A DNA stretch of 7,285 nucleotides, from assembly GCA_024643825.1 (NCBI GenBank), contig JAHEME010000133.1:1-7285 (forward strand), written 5' to 3'. Origin of the DNA: Chloroflexota bacterium. GTDB lineage: Bacteria; Chloroflexota; Anaerolineae; Aggregatilineales; UBA3940. Position numbers and translations under genes: made by a program. The notes beneath the pieces are model-generated. The model made no database searches. It worked only from the letters and a program-made list of their open reading frames with translations, and was not told the DNA's origin. Shown piece by piece: positions 1 through 5,559 of this stretch (positions are counted from its first letter, which is position 1; the number at the start of each line of letters is the position of its first letter).

Positions 1-120
1 CGAAGTAAGCTTTTATTCGTCTGGTCATGCCTACAAAGTCTATGTATCAGAGTTAAACTTATTTGCGTCTCAGTAAGCTCTAGCTCAGCACCATTCCGCC
101 TGCTCTTCTCAATCAACAAG

Positions 121-1392
121 TTATCCCAGTTCTGGCACTTTTGAAAGATCCAGCGACTTAAGAATCGAAGTAAGATCGCTCGACGCGACAGCCGTAATTG
201 GAATAACCTTTACACCCGGATACCACATTTCCAACCAGGGAAGGATCGGATCGGGCCAGGCAGGTGCGTTCACTACAAGCACTGTACGCTGATCCAAATC
301 GCCAATTCCTGCATCATCAGCACTGTATCCAACTGTCCAGTGATGTTCCTCCCACACCTGACTTGCCACGATAGCATTTAGCCACTCAGATCCTGCTGTG
401 GGCGGTAAGAGCACATAGACCCGCGAATACTGGGTTCTCGGCATGCCGTGCGAAGTAAGTCCAGGAGTCCTATCGGGAACTGGTTTCACGATTGGGATCA
501 CCGATTGTCCTCCTACTGCCGACGAAATCTGGATTGAAGAGCTAATGGCTGCCACATCACCCAATGTGAATGTAACGGTATATGGTCCTGGCAGAGATGG
601 GATAAATTCAGATTGCCATGCGTAACCTCGCCCCCCCTCTCTCTCTTGGCCGGGAGCAGCCTTCAATGATCCCTGCGGACCGCTGATAAGGACATCTGGA
701 CTGAGAAAAGGATGCCCACTAGTTGCCTGAATACTTACAGGGTATCCCACTTGCTGGGTGCTGCTGTTGAGTGTTAACAAAATATCCCGATTCCCAGCAG
801 ATGAGGAAGCGATAACGCTTACTGGCTCAAGGGATACATCATCCCAGTACACATCATTATGCTTCTTGGGCCATTCCGCCGAACTCATCAAATAGACCGT
901 AACACTTACAGACTGAGCCGCCGCATCTACCGTGAGAGGCTGCGCGAAACCATCATAGATTACACGCTGTGCTGACCATATAATTCGACCATCAAAAGGA
1001 TTCTTGCCCCCGTATGGGTCGATCCCGACTCTAAGCCGAACATTTCCCGGATCGATGCTCTGCTCAATTACATCGGCATTCGTGCTCCAAGCATGCCCAT
1101 ATGCAGTCAGACGCAATGGCTGTCCTTGCGTAACAGATACCGTCTGCATAAGCCCCGCAATATGTGTTGCCCAACTTGTGCCAACCATTTGAGATGCTGG
1201 CCCACTGCGAGCACGATATGGCTCAAGTGCGCGAAGAGCTGGTCTGTAAACTGGGCGGCGGTTTTTCCAGGCCGCATCTTCGGGGTGTTGTGCAACCCAA
1301 AATGGAAGCCACCCTTCTGCCACCGTAATTTCCTCAATCCCATTCCACGCGCGATACCCTGCGTCAAAACCTGCGTTTTGTAATAGATTCAT
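121..1392 (-). CDS. Carbohydrate-binding-like protein: jelly roll, Ig-like domain and C-terminal alpha/beta module
   Basis: The 423-residue product probably binds glycans, but I do not recognise a named family for the whole protein. Residues 1-190 look like a beta-rich carbohydrate-binding jelly roll. It opens with NLLQNAGFD, contains a GNVRLRVGIDPYGG segment and closes with VYWDDVSLEP, a style I associate with secreted Chloroflexota proteins. Residues about 200-295 look like an Ig-like beta domain. A Pro-rich linker follows, then an alpha/beta module at about 324-414 that matches the N-terminus of the upstream gene product (LLP-x5-EWxN at 328-339, WL-x4-P-x-V at 386-394). The ATG at 1392 has AAGG about 9 nt upstream. 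The gene starts 30 bp after the upstream stop, so the two are probably co-transcribed. The N-terminus is polar with no signal peptide or membrane helix, which is odd for a glycan binder. It could be a phage-type receptor-binding or structural protein. The existence of the gene is firm; its function is inferred. Confidence 0.85.
   Translation of the reverse strand: MNLLQNAGFDAGYRAWNGIEEITVAEGWLPFWVAQHPEDAAWKNRRPVYRPALRALEPYRARSGPASQMVGTSWATHIAGLMQTVSVTQGQPLRLTAYGHAWSTNADVIEQSIDPGNVRLRVGIDPYGGKNPFDGRIIWSAQRVIYDGFAQPLTVDAAAQSVSVTVYLMSSAEWPKKHNDVYWDDVSLEPVSVIASSSAGNRDILLTLNSSTQQVGYPVSIQATSGHPFLSPDVLISGPQGSLKAAPGQEREGGRGYAWQSEFIPSLPGPYTVTFTLGDVAAISSSIQISSAVGGQSVIPIVKPVPDRTPGLTSHGMPRTQYSRVYVLLPPTAGSEWLNAIVASQVWEEHHWTVGYSADDAGIGDLDQRTVLVVNAPAWPDPILPWLEMWYPGVKVIPITAVASSDLTSILKSLDLSKVPELG
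631..646. repeat. Simple-sequence tract C7 followed by CT repeats, inside a coding region
   Basis: On the plus strand seven C are followed directly by CT repeats. In the minus-strand gene this reads as a GA repeat running into G7 and encodes residues near 250-255 (EREGG) in a loop of the Ig-like domain. Such tracts slip readily in replication. A change of one base would truncate the protein before its C-terminal module. Confidence 0.6.
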
Positions 1393-1422
1393 GGTAGAGA
1401 ACCTTATTGAAACACGACAAAA

Positions 1423-3090
1423 TTAGAAGTCCCGTGCTCCAACTGGGGCAGAAAACCCAGTTGCTGTACCGTCCTCGCGGCGCCACACTTCGTATTCATA
1501 GTGAACAGGTGCTGATACGCAAGCTGCAAACGCCGCACCGATCCCCGGTTCTTCGAGAAGATGGCGATAGAAACGAACGTATTCCATACCTTTTTCCTCA
1601 GGTGACACAAAAGGAGATACGTTGCTAAACTCGGTGATAAAGATCGGCTTATCGGGCCATTCTTCTCGATAGTGACGATAGCCCATTGCAGCCGATGAAG
1701 AAAAAATAGTTTCTCCATCTTCCCAGTAACAGTGACAACCAATCCAGTCCGCCTGCCGCACGAGTTCTCCTGCGCTCTTCAGAAATTCTTGATGATCCAT
1801 ACGCATTCCCGCATCATTGCCAGGCGAAAGCCCTGGCCAACCAAATCTGGCATCTGGAGCAACCCCGCGTAGCCACCCAACAACATCGAGGAACCATTGG
1901 GCAAACTCACGACCTGAATGCCAACTTGTGCCTAAACCAGAAGATGCAAGGTTTGGATCATGGAATACCTCAAAATAGCGTACTCCCCGCGCATAGAATT
2001 CTCGTACGGTGTCCTCCATGTCACGGGCAAAGTCCTCAGGACGCACACGACGATTTCGGAGATCCTCGATTAAGCTGACCAACAGAAACATATCCGGGTT
2101 GTTCTGCAAGGCTTGTTCAGCATCCGCTAAGGTGCTGCGATTCGTGAGGCGTAACGCCTGAATTCTTGCTGCGCGCACAACTTCCCAATCTGCAGATGTC
2201 ATTGGCTCGTCAAGCCGCGCTTGAAGCCCCACAAGGCAGTGACCATATGTCCACTGATCCCTTTCCGCGAGAGGTTCAATCAGTGTGCGATCTGCCGGGA
2301 ACATCAGATATGGTGTTGGATCTACGATGTCATTGGGATAGGAAGTATCTCCCTTGGCCGAAGCTCCCTCCTTCTTAAGAGTCAAATGCACATGATGCCC
2401 AACAGAATTGCCTGTTTGATCGGCGAGGCCAATGACCTCTCCAGCGACAACCGACTGCCCCGCATGCACAAGCACCTGATTCAGGTGACCATAGATCGTT
2501 TTCCACCCGCCCGGATGTTTGATTCGCACATGCACCCCGTAGGGATGCCTACCGCTGCCATCATGCGCCAAATACACTTCGCCATTTGCGCACGCATATA
2601 CTCTGCCATTGAAGGTCGTGCGGAAGTCAACACCTTCGTGTCCGGGCAAACCCCATCGCCTGTAGAGAGCCGCATTCTCTCCAAATCCCTGATTGATCTC
2701 CGGATAGTCCGTAGGCCAAAGCAACCGGAGAGCCATAGTTACCGAAGGCCGAGACGGACTCGACAATCTCTCACCATATCTAGCCCCACTACGGATACGC
2801 TCACGCAGCAATGCCGCCAGTTGCTCTGGTGTTTCCGCTCGCACTTCGTCGATTCTCACACTGGGAACTTCGCGCTGAAGCCATCTGAGGGGGCTATCCT
2901 GACCCTCGGAAATCCCTGCGGGGCTAATTACAGTGATGACCTGTGTCGGGTAGTGAAACTGAGCAGCATTCTGCGGCACAGCCGTGATTGAGACATCATA
3001 TGCCAACGCATAATCACGAGCAGAGTTAACCCATTCCCAGTAGTTGGATGCAGGCAGAAGGATTATTTGCGGACCGACCTTCTCTTCCAT
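1423..3090 (-). CDS. M23 (LytM/lysostaphin-type) metallopeptidase fused to a glycoside-hydrolase-like TIM barrel
   Basis: The 555-residue product has three parts. Residues 7-99 form a small alpha/beta module shared with the downstream protein. Residues about 130-245 are an M23 peptidase with every active-site element: H151-x3-D155, YGH with H202, and H233-x-H235. By family knowledge H151, D155 and H235 bind zinc, H202 and H233 are catalytic, and the substrate is usually a peptidoglycan cross-bridge. Residues about 280-535 resemble a clan-A glycosidase barrel. E487 in ITEF is at the nucleophile position, and FHDPN at 376-380 stands where related proteins carry NEPN, so the acid/base Glu appears as D378. 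The start is fixed: an in-frame TAG at 3132-3130 is followed by no other start codon before the ATG at 3090, and AAAAGAG lies about 9 nt upstream. The protein therefore has no signal peptide. This suggests non-classical release, lysis-dependent release, or an endolysin-like phage origin, although no phage genes are visible here. Confidence 0.88.
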   Translation of the reverse strand: MEEKVGPQIILLPASNYWEWVNSARDYALAYDVSITAVPQNAAQFHYPTQVITVISPAGISEGQDSPLRWLQREVPSVRIDEVRAETPEQLAALLRERIRSGARYGERLSSPSRPSVTMALRLLWPTDYPEINQGFGENAALYRRWGLPGHEGVDFRTTFNGRVYACANGEVYLAHDGSGRHPYGVHVRIKHPGGWKTIYGHLNQVLVHAGQSVVAGEVIGLADQTGNSVGHHVHLTLKKEGASAKGDTSYPNDIVDPTPYLMFPADRTLIEPLAERDQWTYGHCLVGLQARLDEPMTSADWEVVRAARIQALRLTNRSTLADAEQALQNNPDMFLLVSLIEDLRNRRVRPEDFARDMEDTVREFYARGVRYFEVFHDPNLASSGLGTSWHSGREFAQWFLDVVGWLRGVAPDARFGWPGLSPGNDAGMRMDHQEFLKSAGELVRQADWIGCHCYWEDGETIFSSSAAMGYRHYREEWPDKPIFITEFSNVSPFVSPEEKGMEYVRFYRHLLEEPGIGAAFAACVSAPVHYEYEVWRREDGTATGFSAPVGARDF

Positions 3091-3112
3091 GAAATCGCGC
3101 TCTTTTCTACCG

Positions 3113-3149
3113 ATTGGATCTTCATTGGACTATGAACCGCACAGCCAAT
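3113..3149. promoter_or_regulatory. ATTGGA direct repeats with an inverted CCAAT copy, possible operator
   Basis: ATTGGA occurs at 3113-3118 and 3124-3129, exactly 11 bp apart, about one helical turn. An inverted CCAAT lies at 3145-3149. All are within 60 bp upstream of the start codon at 3090, where a regulator of the minus-strand pair could bind. The units are short and chance occurrence is quite possible. Confidence 0.2.
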
Positions 3150-3153
3150 TCGG

Positions 3154-3176
3154 TTGCACAGTTTGAGAGAGTGCAA
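3154..3176. promoter_or_regulatory. Inverted repeat TTGCAC-N11-GTGCAA in the divergent intergenic region
   Basis: Perfect 6-bp arms at 3154-3159 and 3171-3176 have centres 17 bp apart and lie between the divergent genes starting at 3090 and 3287. The size and symmetry suit a dimeric regulator site. The site is 47 bp upstream of the predicted -35 of the plus-strand gene and 64 bp upstream of the minus-strand start codon, so it could act on either. No regulator gene lies in the window. Confidence 0.3.
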
Positions 3177-3222
3177 TGATAGTGGACGGCAAATAGCTAG
3201 TCAACCATCGTCGTCGCGTCGG

Positions 3223-3251
3223 TTGCCCGCCATAGATCAGACCTGTATAAT
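3223..3251 (+). promoter_or_regulatory. Sigma70-type promoter for the zinc-ribbon membrane protein gene
   Basis: A perfect TATAAT at 3246-3251 is preceded by TTGCCC at 3223-3228 (4 of 6 to consensus) with the ideal 17-bp spacer. The start of transcription would be near 3258, giving a leader of about 29 nt that carries the ribosome binding site before the GTG start. Confidence 0.7.
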
Positions 3252-3275
3252 CGCGACCTGATTTCGAATTGTGCT

Positions 3276-3281
3276 AGGAGG
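3276..3281 (+). promoter_or_regulatory. Strong ribosome binding site deciding a GTG start
   Basis: AGGAGG lies 5 nt upstream of GTG at 3287. It is the best Shine-Dalgarno site in the window and supports the GTG as the start codon. Confidence 0.75.
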
Positions 3282-3286
3282 CCAGA

Positions 3287-3844
3287 GTGCCCTTTAACCT
3301 GTTTGTAGATTTTCAACGTCTTAGCGGAGTTCTACTGGCAGTTGTTGCCGTTGTAGCCGCCGCAGGCACTGCCATCTGGATTTCCTTGATCATCTGGACG
3401 TATCGTGACATGCGCGCCCGTTCGCGCGATGTATTTGCGCAGGTTCTGGCCGCATTAGTTGTTGGCTTCTTAAGTATTCCAGGGTTTCTCGTATACCTGA
3501 TATTACGTCCCAACGAGACACTGGCAGAACAATATGAACGGGCACTGGAAGAAGAAGCACTTCTTCAAGAGATCGAAGAAAAGAAAGTCTGCCCTGGTTG
3601 TGGACACCCGACCAAAGAGAACTGGCGATTATGTCCACATTGTCACACAAAACTCAAAAAGCCCTGTGAGAATTGCATGGAACTGCTCGACCTACCCTGG
3701 AGCATCTGCCCTTATTGTGAACATCATCAATCAGAACGCCCGTCAGCAACACGACGCGCGCCCAGGTCAGAAGCTTCGCAATACGATTCCCTCCCCTACT
3801 CCGACACATCGGTATCATTCCTGGATGATTCCGAGCAGGCTTGA
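3287..3844 (+). CDS. Membrane-anchored double zinc-ribbon protein
   Basis: The 185-residue product has two hydrophobic helices at about 13-38 and 51-73, joined by a short charged stretch (YRDMRARSRD). A Glu-rich, probably helical segment at 78-100 follows. Two zinc-binding units come next: C102-x2-C105 with C116-x2-C119, and C127-x2-C130 with C141-x2-C144. The last 40 residues are polar and probably disordered. The fold is like DZANK-type double zinc ribbons placed on the cytoplasmic side, where they may hold a partner protein or nucleic acid. No catalytic residues are visible. Proteins of this layout are, from memory, common in Chloroflexota and of unknown role. The GTG start is fixed by AGGAGG 5 nt upstream and the gene has its own promoter. 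It converges on enolase with an 18-bp gap, so the two are not in one operon. Confidence 0.85.
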   Translation: MPFNLFVDFQRLSGVLLAVVAVVAAAGTAIWISLIIWTYRDMRARSRDVFAQVLAALVVGFLSIPGFLVYLILRPNETLAEQYERALEEEALLQEIEEKKVCPGCGHPTKENWRLCPHCHTKLKKPCENCMELLDLPWSICPYCEHHQSERPSATRRAPRSEASQYDSLPYSDTSVSFLDDSEQA

Positions 3845-3870
3845 GCAAACAGATTGCGCTATTCAGCCTG
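3836..3870. terminator. Possible bidirectional hairpin between convergent stop codons
   Basis: CAGGCT at 3836-3841 pairs with AGCCTG at 3865-3870, and nested inside GCAA at 3845-3848 pairs with TTGC at 3854-3857 around a 5-nt loop. The structure spans the stop codons of both convergent genes. No T-tract follows on either strand, so it is not a standard intrinsic terminator. Confidence 0.25.
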
Positions 3871-5161
3871 AACGACGTGAAAGATTCGCAAATGCTGCAC
3901 GACCCGGGTATCGAGCCTCAGAACCCAATTCTTCTTCAATCCGCAGTAGTTGATTATATTTCGCAACACGGTCGCTGCGGGCTGGAGCTCCCGTCTTGAT
4001 CTGCCCCGTGCTTAATGCAACTGCAAGATCCGCTATAGTCGAATCTTCAGTCTCCCCACTTCGATGAGACATGACGGCAGTCCAGCCGTTCTCATGGGCC
4101 ATGTGCACCGCAGCGATTGCCTCGGTAAGGGAGCCAATCTGGTTCACTTTTGTCAACAGAGAATTCGCTGCGCCGAGATCGATGGCCTTTTCAATCCTTG
4201 TGGTATTAGTCACCAAGAGATCATCCCCTACAATCTGGACATGGTCTCCCACTGCACTCATTAGCAGAGTCCACGAGTCCCAATCATCCTCGGATAACCC
4301 ATCTTCGAGGGATATGATCGGGTACTTCTCGATCCATTCTACCCAGAACTCAACCATTTGCGCGCCTGTGAGTACCCGACCTTCTTTCTTCAGATGATAT
4401 TTCCCATCTGCATAGATCTCGCTCGCTGCCGGATCCAAGGCAAGCATGACCTGGTCGCCCGCTGTATATCCTGCCGCTTCAATCGCCTCCAGTATGATTT
4501 CAACTGCCGCCTCATTGCTCGAAAGACTGGGAGCAAAACCGCCCTCATCACCCACATTTGTGTTATGCCCTGCTTTATGAAGAACTTTCTTTAGCGATGC
4601 ATAAATTTCTGCGCCCCAGCGCAGCGATTCATGGAATGTGGGTGCTCCAACAGGCATCACCATAAATTCTTGAAAATCAGTGCTTTCGGAAGCATGTTTC
4701 CCACCATTGAGAATATTCATCATTGGGACTGGGAGCATATTCGCACCGCTGCCGCCGAGATAGCGATACAAAGGTGCTCCCTGGCTGTTCGCCGAAGCGC
4801 GAGCTACCGCTAACGATACGGCAAGAATTGCGTTCGCACCCAAACGGCTCTTATTGGGAGTTCCATCCAGTTCCTCAACCATTAGTGTGTCAATGACTTG
4901 CTGATCGGAGGCATCCTTACCTATGAGAGCTTTAGAAATAATCGAGTTGACATTGGAAACCGCCTGCCAGACTCCCTTGCCGCCATAACGCGCTTTGTCA
5001 CCATCCCTAAGCTCCAGCACTTCATGAACGCCGGTTGAAGCCCCGGACGGAACTATCGCACGTCCACTAGCGCCATCTTGCAGCCGCACATCGACTTCTA
5101 CCGTAGGGTTTCCTCGCGAATCAAGGACTTCCCTACCGTGAATTGAGTCTATTTTCGCCAT
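3863..5161 (-). CDS. eno: Enolase (phosphopyruvate hydratase)
   Basis: Enolase converts 2-phosphoglycerate to phosphoenolpyruvate in glycolysis and gluconeogenesis, in the cytosol and with magnesium. The 432-residue length is normal for bacteria. All key residues can be placed: S42 in the mobile loop (SGASTG), H156, E165, E206 (GDEGG), metal ligands D243, E286 and D313, the catalytic base K338 (KVNQIGS), H366-R367-S368 (SHRSGETED) and K389. I chose the ATG at 5161, which gives MAKIDSIHGREVLDSRGNPT, the conserved family N-terminus, with GGAAAGG at 5178-5172 about 10 nt upstream. A longer frame from GTG at 5203 would start inside the mobile element at 5196-5378, has no ribosome binding site and adds 14 unrelated residues, so it is rejected. 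The gene appears to stand alone. Its promoter must lie in or beyond the inserted element. Confidence 0.97.
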   Translation of the reverse strand: MAKIDSIHGREVLDSRGNPTVEVDVRLQDGASGRAIVPSGASTGVHEVLELRDGDKARYGGKGVWQAVSNVNSIISKALIGKDASDQQVIDTLMVEELDGTPNKSRLGANAILAVSLAVARASANSQGAPLYRYLGGSGANMLPVPMMNILNGGKHASESTDFQEFMVMPVGAPTFHESLRWGAEIYASLKKVLHKAGHNTNVGDEGGFAPSLSSNEAAVEIILEAIEAAGYTAGDQVMLALDPAASEIYADGKYHLKKEGRVLTGAQMVEFWVEWIEKYPIISLEDGLSEDDWDSWTLLMSAVGDHVQIVGDDLLVTNTTRIEKAIDLGAANSLLTKVNQIGSLTEAIAAVHMAHENGWTAVMSHRSGETEDSTIADLAVALSTGQIKTGAPARSDRVAKYNQLLRIEEELGSEARYPGRAAFANLSRRSG

Positions 5162-5187
5162 GATTTGACGACCTTTCCAAGGAGATG

Positions 5188-5195
5188 GATAGAGC
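5188..5195. repeat. Left target-site duplication GATAGAGC
   Basis: This 8-bp sequence is repeated exactly at 5379-5386, directly flanking the inverted-repeat element. It is the expected footprint of transposition. The last base on this side could alternatively be counted as part of the element. Confidence 0.75.
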
Positions 5196-5220
5196 GGTAG
5201 CACCCGGAAATAGGGTGGTT
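5196..5220 (+). repeat. Left terminal inverted repeat of the MITE-like element
   Basis: It begins GGTAGCAC and ends AATAGGGTGGTT. It differs from the right end only at positions 9, 12 and 13, counted from the tip. Confidence 0.75.
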
Positions 5221-5353
5221 GCGAACAAAGTTACGAGAACTGGGAATCTTGGCTCTCAATTGATCGCTAGGTTGAGCACAAAACAACTGCCCAACGCGCT
5301 GGTTCTGAGCCAGTTTTGGCCTAATTCTGTGCCAGATTCGCAATAATCACTGT

Positions 5354-5378
5354 AACCACCCTATTCTCGCGTGCTACC
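5354..5378 (-). repeat. Right terminal inverted repeat of the MITE-like element
   Basis: Read on the minus strand it begins GGTAGCAC and ends AATAGGGTGGTT, matching the left end at 22 of 25 positions. Confidence 0.75.
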
Positions 5379-5386
5379 GATAGAGC
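5379..5386. repeat. Right target-site duplication GATAGAGC
   Basis: An exact copy of 5188-5195. Removing the element and one copy rejoins the flanks so that the minus-strand frame described at 5379-5554 stays open into the enolase start region. Confidence 0.75.
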
Positions 5387-5554
5387 AGAGTAGCATAGTT
5401 TCGTGGGTTCTTCCAACTGATCTTGATGATAATACAGCCCAATAAGAGTAGCAAGGTGACTTATGTGCCTATCACCCAGGGTGCTGTAGCGCATAGCGCG
5501 GCCTAATCGGGCAAGGTACACTAAGGGCACACTGAAATCTAATGGAATGAACAT
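5379..5554 (-). pseudogene. Possible remnant of a TPR-repeat gene cut by the MITE-like element
   Basis: A minus-strand frame reads LGRAMRYSTLGDRHISHL then ATLIGLYYHQDQLEEPTKL and CYSALS. The spacing of L-G-D, ATLIGLYY, QLEE and a final A-L resembles one tetratricopeptide unit of the kind found in large signalling proteins. The frame enters the right end of the inserted element at 5378 and stops inside it at 5321. With the element removed it would continue open (ALSISLERSSNHG) to the enolase start. It has no ribosome binding site, no full-length gene around it and only about one repeat, so it would be a relic. The similarity is weak and could be chance. Confidence 0.3.
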
Positions 5555-5559
5555 CGATA

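Larger units (their letters stand above)
5196..5378. mobile_element. MITE-like non-autonomous element, 183 bp
   Basis: The element has terminal inverted repeats of 25 bp at 5196-5220 and 5354-5378 that agree at 22 of 25 positions, including perfect runs of 8 and 12 bp. It is flanked by an exact 8-bp direct repeat. The 133-bp interior is too short for a transposase and carries none. It is rich in smaller complementary segments: a stem at 5299-5313 (CTGGTT/GAGCCAG) followed by TTTT, and GCGAA at 5221-5225 with TTCGC at 5337-5341. The ends begin GG and the duplication is 8 bp, which fits several families (for example ISL3, IS256, IS66 or IS6), so the parent cannot be named. It lies 34 bp upstream of the enolase start codon and may have replaced or altered the enolase promoter. 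Confidence 0.75.

Noticed and set aside
1..120. A search for a terminator or gene downstream of the minus-strand pair.
   Set aside because: Only weak complementary segments without a T-tract were found (AGTAAGCT repeated at 4-11 and 72-79, and short partial palindromes near 76-85), and there is no open frame of note.
2221..2991. A 256-codon open frame on the plus strand opposite the M23 gene.
   Set aside because: It lies wholly antisense to the conserved M23 domain, has no recognisable motif or ribosome binding site, and its composition is that of a shadow frame.
3534..3953. A 139-codon plus-strand frame overlapping the zinc-ribbon gene and the enolase end.
   Set aside because: It overlaps two well-supported genes in other frames and its translation is rich in the usual shadow-frame residues without any domain.
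5162..5203. An N-terminal extension of enolase from a GTG at 5203.
   Set aside because: It starts inside the inserted element, lacks a ribosome binding site and adds residues not found in the family. The ATG at 5161 gives the conserved N-terminus.
5195..5379. A structured noncoding RNA such as 6S RNA, suggested by the long helix between the two arms and an asymmetric bulge.
   Set aside because: The exact 8-bp direct repeats directly outside the arms are explained by transposition and not by an RNA gene. I recognised no 6S, SRP, tmRNA or RNase P sequence landmark, and no promoter frames the element.
5387..5453. A 9-bp direct repeat AGAGTAGCA at 5387-5395 and 5445-5453.
   Set aside because: There are only two short copies, with no symmetry or consistent spacing to a promoter. 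It is plausible by chance in a region of this size.
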